DNA of 64,000 bases, taken from contig OY992836.1 in assembly GCA_963921425.1 (NCBI GenBank), positions 18,741,614-18,805,613 on the forward strand, in the 5' to 3' direction. A program made the position numbers and the translations under genes. Below, one piece after another: positions 1-13,480 of the stretch; the stretch's first letter is position 1, and each line of letters begins with the position of its first letter. The notes under the pieces are model-generated. The model searched no databases, was not told the origin of the DNA, and worked only from the letters and a program-made list of their open reading frames with translations. This DNA comes from Dryas octopetala. Its lineage: Eukaryota; Streptophyta; Magnoliopsida; Rosales; Rosaceae.

Positions 1-358
1 AACCTCCAACGGTCAAATTTTAGACTAAAAACCCAAACAAAAAAAAGATTTAGGGAAAATTTCAACTTTAGCATTGGAGAGTCCATCCCCAAACTTATCC
101 TCAAATTAAATACTGCATAATAATTAATTCCTAACAATTCTAATAAAATACAAACTAATAATCCCTAAATTCAAATAAATAATAAAGATAATCTCTAAGT
201 TTGTATCTACCCCAAAATAAATACAACTTTTTTCTCTTGTATACAGAACCACTAAAATTGTATCGATTGTTAGTTTTCTAATGAGTGGTTTCTACCAAAC
301 ACTATGCACAATGGGCAATAATATCTAATAATATGAAAGCAGAAGTAGATATCTTTAC

Positions 359-1531
359 TTGTCTTTTCTCAATTTGAAAGTTATTCTGGTTTCACCAATG
401 TCAAAATCAGGCCAATCCTTCAAGTGCTCATAAATTGCATAAGAGTAGAAGCCCGAGGAAGCACGAAGCATTACAAATCTGAATAAAACAGGGAGAACAA
501 TGTTCTTGTAACAAAAATTATCATAGACAAACTCACTTTAAATAAGCCTAATCGTAATATTTAATTGCAATTGGCTGAACTCATAAAAAGAAAAACTTTA
601 ATGAATCCGGCACTAACCTTTTGTCTATATTTAAGGGAACATATTTCCCCTCAAGGGAGGGATCCCACATTCTTATAAACGAGAGCTCAACCTGTTCCTC
701 ATTCTCCACTATAACCCTAAAACTTGTACCTTTTATCCTGTATCAGGTAATTTTTCTTAATCAGATGATTTCAAACGTTACCCTATTATTGTTAGAAACT
801 TAGAAATAAAAGAGGGGAAATACATACACATCAAATCCTCCCTTAGTTCCTGGTGCACTCCAAACAAGGTCCCAATACCTACATAATCATTTGAATTCTG
901 AAGTCAATTCTTAATCTTCAAAGAAAACAAAATGTCATATACATTATATGACGAAGAAGGAGAAGATATATACTTGTTTATATCTATAATCCCTATCAAT
1001 AGAATTCTTTCTAAACTTGTTTTGCCCTAATTCTACAAGTTTTACCTGTCAATTGAGATTCATCCCAAGGAAAATTTTGCGTGTCTCTAGTTCAAACTTA
1101 AAATTGAAACAAAAGAAGAAAAGGGGAAAGCATGGAGGAGAAGGGGTAGGGGGAGAAAATTAAAAGGAGCTAAAACAGTCACCATGTACCCTCTGTTGGT
1201 TTCATTGTTAAGAGGTTCAAGCAAATTGTCAATGCCGTTATACCGAATTCCGGTGACAATGCCATCTGGGTTTGCTAAGGTAACTTGGAGTATGCCATTA
1301 TCCATCACCACCTGCACATGGAATGAAGTTGAAGCACAGAAGCAGGACCGTTAACATAAATAGAAGGCATTCATTCATTTTTTCACAACAAAAATCCAAG
1401 AATTCAATCTCATCAAATTCAGCAGCTTCTTGCCTAGAAGAAGGAAGAAACATACATTAAGAAAGCAAAAGGGCTCAAGATTGACTTACATGGCGACCTT
1501 GAATGTGCAAACGCACCCCTGCAGATGACAT
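359..1531 (-). CDS. Rhamnogalacturonate endolyase (PL4 family), 5' part only
   Basis: The product cleaves the rhamnogalacturonan-I backbone of pectin by beta-elimination. Seen: five joined exons on the minus strand, 1531-1490, 1311-1190, 878-828, 737-618 and 478-359. All have GT-AG borders and compatible phases. The start reads [14 protein letters not shown], then [53 protein letters not shown] and [19 protein letters not shown]. These are hallmark N-terminal blocks of plant rhamnogalacturonate lyases. The start matches the short form without a signal peptide, so a cytosolic or unconventional location is likely; an upstream leader exon cannot be excluded. The last exon ends at a GTAAAG donor at 358. 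The next expected block (FHYM-type) is not found in bases 1-358, so the rest of the gene (roughly 500 residues) lies outside the window. By position it matches the Arabidopsis At1g09890/At1g09910 type, from memory. Confidence 0.9.
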
Positions 1532-3922
1532 AGTGTGAGACCCTTGTTGTTTGTTGGAACTTGTTGACCACAACAAACCCAGTTTAAGAATTTCTGAAAA
1601 CACACGAGATTTATCAGAAAAATCAAGATTTTTAAGCTATGCTCTCCCTTCTTGTTCTTGCTACAAGCCCACAAGGGAGGTTGGTTACTTTAATACTTGG
1701 TTGTGTTATGTGCAAGAATTGCTCTCTCTGTCAAACCCAATTGCACAAATTATCAAATTATGAAAAATGTGTGAGATTTACATGCTTTTTTACATTGGTT
1801 AGAATCAGATTGATGAATCAGTTTGCCCAATGTGACTCTTCCCAATTAAACATGATTGGTTTTGTCCTTGATTTCAAATAAACATGTATCATATATGTCA
1901 AGATTAGAATGTTTAGAAATGAAGCAACCGAAAACAAAACATTGCAACAAATTCAGATATTGTTAAAGCTAAAGACTGACTACTACTTACAGGAGAGAAG
2001 TGGGGTTCCTTAATTTTGTGAAATTACGAAGTTGCCCCTGAACAAGTCATCGTCTTTCTTCCATCAATCGTCGCCGGCGATTAATTTGATTAGGAGGGTG
2101 ATGGACTGATGGGTCTGTCATTTATGGTAGATTGAAAAGTTGATAGCGGCCATTGACATTTGGCGCGCGCGCATTGGGAGAAGGATGCTTCATGCTTGGA
2201 ATTAGTAAAGGGATCTTACAGTAACCGACTTGCTTGGGCCTTGCATCTCATACATACATACAATCACAAATACTCTTATATTTATATATATATATACAAA
2301 TTGTTTTTCGGGATTGCTCCAAAGTTGTCCATCATCTGAAAACTTTGTCTATTTTTAGTAATAATTAAAATATACGTGCAAGTCTTTATAACACTATTCT
2401 ATTCTTACTGTAAAATTAGAATGTATTGTATGTGTAAAGTGGAGAGAAAAATATCACTAAACTAATAACTAATTGCTATAAGTCTATAAGTATGAAATTA
2501 GTTGAATAATTGAAAATGAGATTAAAGCTTGAACCAGTAAAATAATAAGTTTCCATGGATGAAATGCTCCTAGCCAATTTTTAGTATATTTGTCTGTTTA
2601 AATAATTTTATCGGAGACCAACTTATAATTAAAATTAGAAAGGATAGTGCCTTACTCTTATTCCATCACACTACTTGTGCATCAATACTTTTCTTTGGGA
2701 GCGCACATGCAAGTCGATCTATTACGACTATCGTAGTTGTTCATATTTTCTTTTCTTCTTATGAAAGTAGTCACCATTACTCGAAGGTTAGATTTTTAAA
2801 TTAAAAAATAATAATTAAAAATCTTTAATGAACTTTTCAAAATTGCTCTATAAAGAGGGTGACAATAGCAACACTCTTACTTCATGCTTTTTAGGCGCAT
2901 GTTGGTGATCATAAGTAGTGTGATGGAGGTGGTGGAGAACTGGAGCTCATCTATATAATTTATTATATAAATAAAACAAATACACCTGCTAAGTGAAACA
3001 TTAAAAATTTCTGTAAATAACAGAAAAAAAAAAAAAAAAAAAAAAGGAATATCCTAAAAGATATGAACCACTAACAACATCATTTTCAAAAAAAAAAAAA
3101 GAAAAAAGAAATTATACGCAATAAAAAGAATCAATGTTCCTAGAGACTGATTTTGTGGTACACCTGAATAAATAATTATCAGGAGTATCATCACCAACCA
3201 TGAAAAATTGGTATCTATACTTCTTAATATTAAAATTATTGTCAAAATCCATATAAGAAAAACTGCATACGTATTTTGGACTCAACAAATAATTATCACA
3301 TCAGTATCTTTCGATTTTCTTTTCTTTTGTTACACGAGGTATTTGGGCCTATCCATCATCAGGACCTTTTCGATATATTTGATGATCACATCATGTTAGA
3401 CATCATTGAGATGGAAATGAAGGGTGAGGAAGAGCCAAGCATGAAGCTACCAGTAAATAACTGATATTGACCAGTGACCACCAAGAATGAATGTCATTTT
3501 CAGAATTCAATTGTCTGCTATGCACAATTGCTGCATATCTCATGTGTACCTAACAAAAGGTCAAGCTTTTTGCAACCAAATTGTGAAAGTGAATAGAAGT
3601 ATAAGGGTAGTGCTGGGTGTACCATGTCTTTGTACCATCTAGTGTGCCATCTCTCTAATAGAGGTGGGATCCACCAATACAAGTGGGGTCCACTTCTATT
3701 AGAGAGGTGGTACACTAGATGGTACCAAAACATGGTATCCCTAGCATTTTCCAAAGTATAAATCAAAAGTATGGCAGTTTTGCATAATCAGTCAATGTAT
3801 TATCACAATCCCAATAGATCTAATACAGTTACAGTAGGTAAGTACGAATTCAAAAGATTTAGGATATAGATAATAGAAGCTGTAAAAAGATTTACATAAC
3901 CCAAAGAGTATGCCCTCAGCTG
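1532..3922. other. Intergenic region between the lyase and zinc-finger genes
   Basis: This holds the upstream region of the lyase gene and the downstream region of the zinc-finger gene, both on the minus strand. It is AT-rich, with a poly-A run near 3023-3045 and a short GC-rich tract (GGCGCGCGCGC) near 2162. Several short open frames occur but none shows a protein-like composition or splice context. The only structured item is the foldback element at 3611-3746. Confidence 0.7.
3611..3746. mobile_element. Foldback MITE, about 136 bp
   Basis: The two halves are near-perfect inverted repeats. The left arm (TGCTGGGTGTACCATG then GTACCATCTAGTGT and CTCTCTAATAGAGGTGGG) pairs with the right arm ending in CATGGTATCCCTAGCA around a loop of about 12 bases near 3673. 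The arm length and lack of coding capacity fit a miniature inverted-repeat element. No clear target-site duplication was seen. A short open frame crossing it on the minus strand is only a by-product. Confidence 0.7.
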
Positions 3923-6900
3923 CTAATTTACTTGGTTGTCCTCTGGCTTTCTCTGGAAAAAAAGGGATCCTAATAGAACAGCTATGCCTGTTAATGCAAT
4001 GGTGAATATAAGCCGTCTCCGAGAAAATTCGTTTGGCTGTCTTCTTCGGGGACCTTGCCCTCTTTCGGGACCTTGCCCTCTTTCAGCTGCCCTAACATCC
4101 CTTCAGATGAAAACTCAAAGGATTAATACTGATGACAGGTAAATAAAATAAGGATAACTAATAAACTTCACTACTTCACTAATCACCATAATTGTTAAAC
4201 AAGGCATCTCTAACACCAACCAAAGAGCATAAATGATAAAAAGGCTGGATAGTTCTAATCACTAAAGAAATTATGTCCCATCTCATTTAAGGATGGTGAA
4301 ATACTGTGTGATGAGGAACTATAAACAGAGTAATTCAAGGACCATTGATACTAGTACAACCAGGGCTGTTCACATGACCCACTAACCTGATGAAACCAAC
4401 CAATCTGATCCAACCTTATGGAATGTACCCAAACCAAGTCTATAATGTCAAGCAGCAGATAGGACTCTTAGAAGTTAGAAGATATGGCTGTATATAGAAC
4501 TGAATGGTAAGACAGATTCCTGTAGCCCTTATGATGGGATTAGACTTTGTTGAATTAGCTTGAATAGCAAAGATGATTAAGAGTCCAGCTCCATGCTGAG
4601 ACATAAGCCATAACTAAGCAACGCAAAAAACTCTTTTCTTTCCTTTTCTTTCTTTTTTCTTTTGAAATAATTAATTAAACAGATCTTGTTATATTACTAC
4701 CATCAGCTGTTACCCATACTAGTGTTGGAACCCAAAGTGGGGTACTACAAGTTTACCAGCACTTGTGTGCTCAAAAAGCCCAAGACCTCAATCATTGCAC
4801 AAGACAATGAGCCCCCTTTAAGTATGGAAAATTGTTCTTGGTCTATCAAGGTACCAATATAGTGTCCTCATCAAAAAAAGGTACCAATATAGTGTCTAAC
4901 ATAGCAAACAGGACTGTTAAATGCAAATATAGTTAACAAGTATACAATAACACTCACTCGAAATAAGTGATTCAAATCACTTGGAAACTTTCAGTGAAAT
5001 GCTAAATGATAGTGAACCTACCTGGAAGGTCCCACGGTATTATCTGAGACACCATTGCACCTAGTTTCGTGGTTATATCTTTCTCGCAGTCTAATGTATC
5101 TGTTACATAGATGACAAAGTTCCGTCCGATTCCCGCATACTTCCTAAAATTACAAAGAAACACTGATATAACACTCAAATGGAGCTGATGCATATCAGTT
5201 AATGCCATCTTTCCATTTTAAAATTATTGACAGTTTTACCTGATGCTCAACTAGATCAATTGCAGGCAATGGGAACTCACAGAACTCGCATGTGGCAATT
5301 CTCTGAGGGCACTTTTCACCTTTGTGGATGGCTAATATGTCACGTTCCATTGTCTCACTACAAAGTGAACAGGATACCTGCAGTAATGTGCATCTCATTA
5401 ACATAGCAATTATATGCACCTAAATGATATATCTATACCCAATTCAAGATAACCAAACAAAATGGGTTGTCTGAACCAATCCCTCATCTATCATTAATGG
5501 GCTGCTTAGTGTTCTCTTGTCTTTTATCTTTGATTACATCTGACAAAAATTTTGTTCTCAAATTAGAAAAAAACAAAAAACAAATAAACAAACGAACAAA
5601 CAAACAGTGGACATGCGAATAAGTGTGTGTTCAGGACATAGCAAAGGGAAATGTTTCTAATACATATTTAAAATTTAAATGAACATGCCCACAAAGATAA
5701 GTTGAATATGCATTGCAAGAGGCATAATTAATAAACTCTATGTTTCCAGCATACTTTGAAACTTTGGTTTCAGTCTGATTGCTTGGAGCAAGAAATCCTT
5801 CTCCAAGCTGATGAGGAGCTCGATACAGCATGTAGGATTTTCCTTTATGATCATAGGCTTGTTTTAATAATAATGCATCAACATTAATGCGTCAGAAAGT
5901 CACTTAAGAAACTTACTGCCCCACAAGCAGTTTCATAGGGAATAAACGAGAAGTCAACAATGTCCAAGTTTGCACTTTCAATTCAACAGCTACCATCTAA
6001 AAAGTACAAGCCAACTCAAAAAATCCCCCCAACTGATTGGGGTTGGAAAATGAATCCTCTTTCCCAACTATCCCAGTTTTTGAAGCTACGTTCTATGTTA
6101 GATAGTAACCATATTCATCCATGCAAAATGCTCTACAAAAATGCCCATCAACTTATTGTAGGTTTCTGCTTGTTCCAAAACCACCCAGGCACTTTTGGTG
6201 TCAAAACAAGAATACAGTCACCATGCATTGATTTCTCATGTGTCTAAATCATGTAGCCAAGGAATCTCTATATTATTTTCAATTACTTCGTAGAATCCTT
6301 AGCATAAAAACTAAAAAACAATGCTACTTATGCAAACACAGTGGCCTAGGGTTATCCGGGAGAATATAGCAAACACAATTGAAAAAACAATAGAGGACCA
6401 CACAAGATCCTTGTCGCCCACAGGATCGTAACACCCACTACATACATATATAGTCATGCATAACCATGTAATATAATTTTTCTCAATGAATACTGTAATT
6501 GCTAGAAAACTTTATACCAAATAAAAGGAATATAAAAGTATGTTTCCACTTAAAATTAACAGGATAAAATACCTTCCAATATATATTGCATTAATTTCCT
6601 AGGGAGAAAAAGTGTATAGGGTAAACTCACGTACCGGAGCATGGGTGTTTAAGTAATGTTCCTCAGCATATTTTTTTGGAACCATATCACCACAGACTTT
6701 ACATTTTTCTAGATTGCGGAAGCAATGAGCAGAGTGCAAGTCAATATTTGAAGAGGGGATAGCTCTGTCACTGGAAATATATAAGCAAATTATCCATTAG
6801 CACATTACTTGTGTTAGAGCAATGAAGCACCTAGATGTCTACAAATCATTAAACATAATATAAAATTCTGAGCCATTAGTAAATCACTGATCATTTGAAG

Positions 6901-7363
6901 GTGAACAAACGCGTAATGCATTACCAAGTAGGGGGGCAAAAAAGCCAAGCCACTAGCAAATCACTCGCTCGGGACTTGCCTCAATACGAAACAAGCTAAG
7001 CTTAAGCCTAGATTCGGGCTATTCCCTCAAGCCTAACTGGATTATAGGATAAATTCACCAACTATGTGAATTCAAAAAATTTAGAAATCAACTGGGTATC
7101 TCACAAAATTCAAAGCAACTGCTAAAACATTCATAATTTTGGCATCCCATATTTCTCAAATTATCTGTAAATTAAGAATCATTATTACAAGTTTACAACT
7201 GAAACCCAGAAATCATGAACATATAAATACACATATACAACATATACATAAATAGACACCGATATAAAATATTAAGATTATACAATTCAAAGGAAGTGAT
7301 TCCCAAGAAAATTCAATACCAGTGATTGCATATTGTGGTTGCTTCTTCAGATGCAGCAGCCAT
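3923..7363 (-). CDS. TRAF-type zinc-finger protein with C-terminal membrane anchor
   Basis: Five exons join in phase: 7363-7320, 6770-6635, 5377-5240, 5143-5022 and 4100-3923, giving 205 residues. The start is MAAASEEATTICNHC. Cys/His pairs follow in a TRAF/XAF1-like spacing: CDRAI, HSAHC, KCKVCGDMVPKKY, HYLNTH, VSCSLCSETMER, KCPQR, CEFCEFPL, VEHQ, CGNRTELCHLCNRYI and HETRCNG. The C-terminus has an arginine-rich stretch and then one hydrophobic segment (LIFTIALTGIAVLLGSLFF, residues 177-195) ten residues from the stop, as in tail-anchored proteins. The role is probably as a zinc-finger adaptor in stress or ubiquitin-related signalling; this is inferred. It resembles Arabidopsis At1g09920 from memory. 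A 5'-UTR intron with a GTACAATT donor near 7517 and acceptor near 7380 is likely. An in-frame 18-bp tandem duplication sits in the last exon (4049-4084). Confidence 0.88.
4049..4084 (-). repeat. In-frame 18-bp tandem duplication in the zinc-finger gene
   Basis: The unit GGGACCTTGCCCTCTTTC occurs twice without a mismatch at 4049-4066 and 4067-4084. On the minus strand it encodes ERGQGP twice, just before the arginine-rich stretch and the membrane anchor. It keeps the frame, and the perfect identity suggests a recent slippage event. Confidence 0.85.
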
Positions 7364-8330
7364 GGCGATTCAGATAACTAAGCCTTCGATCAATATCTTG
7401 AAAACAAAATAATAGAACAGAATTCAACAAATTAGGCAACAAATCCTAGAAAATTACACAAGAAATAGAGATTCTGAATAGAAAAGAGAAAAAGAATTTT
7501 AGGGGTTGAAATTGTACCGAAAGCTAAAAACAAGCTTCTGGGTTTGGTAGACTCTGAATTATTTTTTAATTTATTTAGTCGAATCAGAAAGAAAGAATGA
7601 AAGGGAAGGAAGACTACAGAGAGTAATAATGGAATGCTTTGGTCGAAGTGTCTAACAACTTTTTATTTTAATTTATTTTTTTGTTTTAATAATAATTAGG
7701 TGAGAAATATAATGACTTTTGGACCCTCCAGAGTCGAAGTCCACATTGATGATTGAGATTTGAGAATATTGGGCTTGGGAAGTTCAAACATTGGTTAAGA
7801 GTCAGGGTGAAGCCTACTGGGCTCCTATGTCTTTGAAGAGATATATTAGTCCCCCATGATTCGTATCCCATAAAAGTTTTTCTATGTGACGGTAATATAA
7901 TGTGTGATATGTTATGAATTTATTTAAATTATATTAGGTGTACAAATTTTAAACCTTTATCCTTAATCGTATGTGTGTTATAAATTGAATAAATTCTTAT
8001 CAGCATATTAGTATGTCATTTAGTATTGTCATCATACAATAACTTTTTATTTAAGAGTTAGATATTGTAGGGAGCTTCAATTTTTCTTATACGAGAAGAA
8101 TGGAGATTTGAACTTAGAAGTTGGAACATCTTCGAACATTGTATCGAAATCAATGGACTAATAACTAGTTGGTATATTGTAAGCAGCTTCTAAATGCACT
8201 TAACAATTTTATTAGTATACACAATATCTAATTTTTCTTCTTTTCAAAATTTGCAAGTTTTCCCTGAATGTACCAATCAAATAATTTAAAACTTTAATAA
8301 AAACAAATTAGCTAGCTAGGCGAACTTAAA

Positions 8331-9147
8331 CTGACTAGCCTTTTAATTATAAAATGACATGTGTCTCTTGTAACATTTTATAGTTCACACTTATTTAGAA
8401 TTATAATTTTAAATAAACATTTAAATATAAGCAAAGTGTATAATTAAAGGTTTTGTTGGACTCTCTCTCTTCCCCTAAAATCTCTCCCCATTTCTCTCTC
8501 TGTACACAGAGTCTTCATATGAAACTGAAAAATGAAAATTAATAACATCCTCCAACGCTTCATATAGGATATATATAGGTTTCATGTAAATATCATTTTA
8601 CTTTGATCTATTTACATACGCATAAGGAGCAGATGAATGCAAAGATTTTGGGAACAAAAGCGACAATGTGTCTGGTTAAAGTGATCTTTATGGTTGAAAA
8701 CTGAGTGTAGAGCATCATTCTTTATTGATTTCCCAAACTGCTATACATTAATCTATGGAGTCAATCTCTTGAATGTTCTTCTATTTGCAAAGATGGAGTT
8801 TTTATTCCTCCATTTTGTTTGTTTTTCATAAATTCATCCATGTCTTACAATTCGAAAAAAAAAAAAAAAAAAAACCCAAAGCAAGGAGAAGCAAAATAGA
8901 TAAAAATTATTTTCAATTGGTTACAATCCCAATTGAAATGGGAACGAAAACCAACAAAAAGAAAATAGACTCTGAGCACCAGAGAGGAGGTGAGAGATTT
9001 TAGGGGAAGAGAGAGAGTCCAACAAAATCTTTAATTACACATGTGGTTTATATTTAATTTTTTATTTAAAATTATAGTTTTAAATAAGTGTGAATTATAT
9101 GATGTTACAAGAGACACATGTTATTCTATAATTAAAAGGTTAGTCAG
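8331..9147. mobile_element. TIR element with about 170-bp inverted repeats
   Basis: The left end (CTGACTAGCCTTTTAATTAT, then ACATGTGTCTCTTGTAACAT, GTTCACACTTATTTA, and on to TTGTTGGACTCTCTCTCTTC and CCCTAAAATCTCTC) is repeated inverted at the right end from about 8985 to 9147. The inner 450 bases hold no transposase-like frame and include an A-run near 8855. Long arms with an unrelated centre suggest a non-autonomous Mutator-like or foldback element. No clear 9-bp target duplication was found, so the class is open. Confidence 0.65.
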
Positions 9148-10259
9148 GTTAGGAAATTAGAAAGCTTAAGAGAGGATCCAAATTCATATATAGTACGTCT
9201 ATAATCTAGATGTCCACTCTGTCAGCATAAATATTTATGTTGTCAATGAATAAAACATTTCCACTTATATATGTACGGAGAAATGCTAGCTAGCTTCTCC
9301 TTCTACAACATCTTTCTTCTCCTGCCCATTTCGTTGTATAGTTTTAAGATTAGAACTGTTTGTTTCTTAGAATACCATTTAAATATCATCTTTATAAAAA
9401 ATTAACTTAATTAAAACTTATTTAGTCATTTAACTATTATCAAAATTTTGATAATAGCTAAATTTACACTATACATCTCAAAGAAAATAAGAGATTAAGT
9501 ATTTATAAAACTCAGTCCCTTTTCTTAATATTCTGGGGTCAACGTTAGAGCAAGTGAACGGCCTTTTCTTATCTGCAATAGGTCTGAAAAGAATCTAAAT
9601 ATTTCAAATCCAAATTTTTATAAAGCTACAAGCACACCATATATGGCCAACTAGCACATTTTATCCCACATGCCACAATATGCTAATTAATGTACTCGTA
9701 TAATAATATGTAGTGGGTACGCACTAATTTGGAGCACATTTAAAATAGTCTTTCTAGCTAATTTCATTAATATTATTTTCAAACGCAACTTCTTTTTGTT
9801 TTTTTTTTATTATTATTTCTTTTTTTGAAAATTAGAGAGATTCCAAATTTGTGTTTTAAATGTAGATTCCAAATTATGTGACAATGTTTGATAGACTCAT
9901 ATTTGGGTCTACTTTAGTTCTAATTTATTTTTAACAAATAAAACACTTACCACATCATTTAAAATCTAAATTTGTTTAAACAAATTTGAAATTCTTAACA
10001 TTATTCTTATTTAAAACTTTACATATATATAAAAAATATCATACCAAAAATGAATTGACTTGGATTGATCTTATCTAAAGTGGGAAAGAAATGTAAGGGA
10101 GTCAAGGTATAACTCCCTATGGCTACAAGCTAGAGCACGTTCTCCCGTCTCCTTTAACACAATATTTTAACTTTCAACTTGATAAGTGCAACAATTTAAT
10201 TATATATGTGGTATGAGAAGAACTTACTTGCAACAGTAGGTACGCCAGCTGTTATCCCT

Positions 10260-10321
10260 TCTCTCCTTTCTCTCACTCTCTTTCTCTCTCTCTCTCTTTC
10301 TCTTTTTCTCTCTCTCTCTCT
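10260..10321. repeat. CT/CTTT microsatellite
   Basis: An imperfect (CT)n tract interrupted by TTT blocks, followed directly by a short ATG-containing stretch without a lasting open frame. It may be part of an unannotated leader, but no coding exon follows. Confidence 0.8.
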
Positions 10322-12499
10322 AATGGAGATAACATATGTCCCTATAACAGGGACAGGTAAGTTATTTCCATGTGATATTGATTAATAGTATAAATATGTT
10401 CTGTTGACACAAGTTGCATTAATTAATTAATTAATTATATAATAGAGGCTTAATTATGGTAAATGATGATAATGTTAGGTCAGTGCCATAGACTTGTCAA
10501 TTAGTGATATATGGAAGCAAAAGGGTATCTCTAAAGTTTGTATTCAACACAAAAATCCTCAGGTACCGCAATTGACAATAGAGTTAATTAATTACCAACA
10601 TCATAACATCATAATATATTAGCCTTGCCGTAAGTGTCAAACTATCAAATCACCAATTAATAAGCTTCTACTTTGACATGGTGGTTCAACTACTGTAGTT
10701 TGATATGGTTGACCGAAAAGCATAATTTTCATCCTGGTATATATTGAGGAGAAAAAGACTATTAGGTTCTTAATTAACTAAGCTATAGTAACTAATTCAA
10801 TTATTTTCAACTGAAAAATTTACCATGGTTGATTGGAGTTCTATACACTTACTAATTAATGAACTCGATCCTTTTAAAAATGTATGTACATATGTAAATC
10901 TTATGGCTAAACAGCCTAGCTATAATGTTAGGATAATATTATTGTCTGAGTACTGCATATATATCAATCTGAATCATTGATCTAAGTACTACATACTTGT
11001 TAAATGGGTGGTCCAGATTAACATGTCAGCTGATGGATAGCATGGTAAGAAAAGCTTTTTCTGTTTCTCATCCTAGTTAGGGATTTTTCTTTGGCCGACC
11101 TCTTGTTTTATGTCCTTCCAGTATTGCTTATAATTGTTATTTCTATTTATTAGCATTATCATTTTCTCCCGAAAAAGCACTTCTAAGCACATTTTGTACG
11201 AGTATAATTAATCTCACATTAGATAAGTATTTTTACAGATTTTTATGTTACTGACAACAATCAGTGCGCTCTTTCATATAGTGGTAATTTGAGACAAATG
11301 TAGTGACTGGATGGGAGCACTATAAGTCTAGGAATATTCGGGCTTTCATATATATGCTTGGTTTAGAGACGAGGAGAGGAGAAGAATAATAGAAATGAAC
11401 TTATACTATCACTTCTTATAAATTTCTTGCTGTTATGACCCATATATGTAAAAATTCATGAAGAAGCTGGAATATATATATACATATGATGCTAATTTGT
11501 AGTTGGACCAGTGACCAAGTAGGGTTGTAAAAGAAGAGCCATATAATGAGTATATAAAAGCATTTCACCAAAAAAGTATATAAGAAGCATGCTTCTCTTC
11601 CTTAAATAAAGCTAACTTTTCTTTCCTAAAAAGATAAAGTTCCTGATCTACTTCTCCTTTGCAATATTAATATTATATACCATCTAACATCAAAATTCAA
11701 AAAAAACAAAGAAACTTAAAAAGTGAGAAATGCGCGAGTCAGAAAAGTAGCATTTCCTCCATTAGATAAAGTAATTAATGGAAGTTATTATCCTATCCAT
11801 TAATAATTAAAGGAGGATATGTTAATGGGAGATTGATATCAAGCATCAATTAACTCTCTCTTCTTGGGTTTTGTACTTGGTATCATTTGGCTGATGATTG
11901 ACACTTGTCCTAGTTTTAATTAAGTATTTTATTTTTTGAAGAAAAGAAACTTTTTTAATTAAGTATTGGATTCACGGAAGACTCATTTTTTTAAGAGATA
12001 TATGCCCTTGATTTTTGGCATCTAAATCTGGAAGGCTCCTTATTGGTCGATTCCTTAATTAGTACAAATCGAATCTTATTGACCCATCCAATATCATTCA
12101 CGTGAGTCAGCCAATCCAAAACTAAGCTCTCAATTAATGAACCAGCGCCAAACCCTATATATATAATGTCGACATCAACCAAACCCTACATAATGTGCAG
12201 CACCACCAGTCTGCATAAGATTCTTATGCAAAAGAAAAAGAAATTAAAAGAAACAACCATTTGAGGGAATTTACAAGTAAGATAATTAAAGAGAGTTCAT
12301 CCTTAAATAAGATTGTATTTTTATTAAACTCAGGTTTTAAATTTATTTTTTATTTTGACCATTCGACATTATATATTAATAGTTATATATGTTATTGAAT
12401 TGTGAATATATTCATAAATACATTAATATACATAAGAATACGTACATAATTCAATATGAACATACCTACAAATAACAGAGTATCTATATGCGTATATGT

Positions 12500-12775
12500 T
12501 AAACTCATAGTACCGGCCGATCACCACTTAAATATGCAAATTTTTTTTTATGTAAATGTAATATCGCGTGGCATATTGTATGAAAATAAAAATTATTACA
12601 CGTGTCCAATTATTAATATTTAAAATTCTAACAATATTTGTAAACTCATAGTTCCGATCACCACTTAAATGCAAATTTTTGTTTATGTAAATGTAATATC
12701 GCGTGGCATATTATATGAAAATACAAATTATTACACGTGTCCAATCATTAATATTTAAAATCCTAACAATTTCTT
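12500..12775. repeat. Tandem duplication of about 141 bp, each copy with a G-box
   Basis: Copy 1 begins TAAACTCATAGTACC at 12500 and copy 2 begins TAAACTCATAGTTCC at 12641. They share ATGTAAATGTAATATCGCG, GGCATATT and TTACACGTGTCC, with a few substitutions and small indels. Each copy carries one CACGTG G-box (12599-12604 and 12734-12739). The repeat lies more than 6 kb upstream of the MADS start codon, so any regulatory role is speculative. Confidence 0.75.
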
Positions 12776-13080
12776 AAAAATTGTATACTTAATACAATTT
12801 TAGTAAATTAGTAACATTAAATCAACATGTCATGGACTTTGATGTTACACTCAGACACAAAAAAATTTCCGTGTAAACTAAAACCATTGTCTCTGTCATT
12901 TGCCATTATCGATTGCTACTACACTGAGTTTCAAGTCCTCTCGTTCGCCCATATTTTTTACTTCTAATATAAAAATAATATTTTTAATAAAATAAACATA
13001 AATCAAGTTACTATTTTTTTTTTCTGCTTTTGTGGTAAGAATTTGCCACTATACTTTGTATAAATATATATATATATATT

Positions 13081-13480
13081 CAGGCTCCTTCTATTGAGGT
13101 ATATTTCAACTTATTTCTGTTGAGGTATGAGCTTGTTGGGGCCCACACGAGTGTTTTGTGTCGATCCAAATCGTTCGCAAGGATCATCTTTATTGATAGA
13201 TCATCCTTGCAAAAAATTAATCAAATCGGAAATCATTTGCCTATCTAACTTTGTTAAAACAAATTGACAGTTTCATCGAAAATATTTAGTTCGTCCATTT
13301 ATTTTATCAAAGTTAGATAGATAAATGATTTTCAATTTGGCTAATTTTTTACAAGAATGATTTATCAATGGAGATGTAAAAAATGAACAGTTCAGATCGA
13401 CACAAAACGACTCATGTGGGCCCTAATAGGGTATACCTCAATATAAATAAGTTGAGATATACCTCAATAGAAGAAACCTG
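13081..13480. mobile_element. Foldback MITE of 400 bp between TA repeats
   Basis: The ends are CAGGCTCCTTCTATTGAGGT on the left and, read inverted, CAGGTTTCTTCTATTGAGGT on the right. Pairing continues through GGGCCCACA, TTTTGTGTCGATC and TATCTAACTTTG to near the centre, so almost the whole element folds back. It is flanked on both sides by TATATA runs, consistent with insertion at TA. Related elements occur at 21571-21987 and 22001-22371. No coding capacity. Confidence 0.75.

Noticed and set aside
5631-5831. Possible extra exon of the zinc-finger gene (LYRAPHQLGEGFLAP...)
   Set aside because: No suitable acceptor precedes it, and the gene's exons already join in phase without it.
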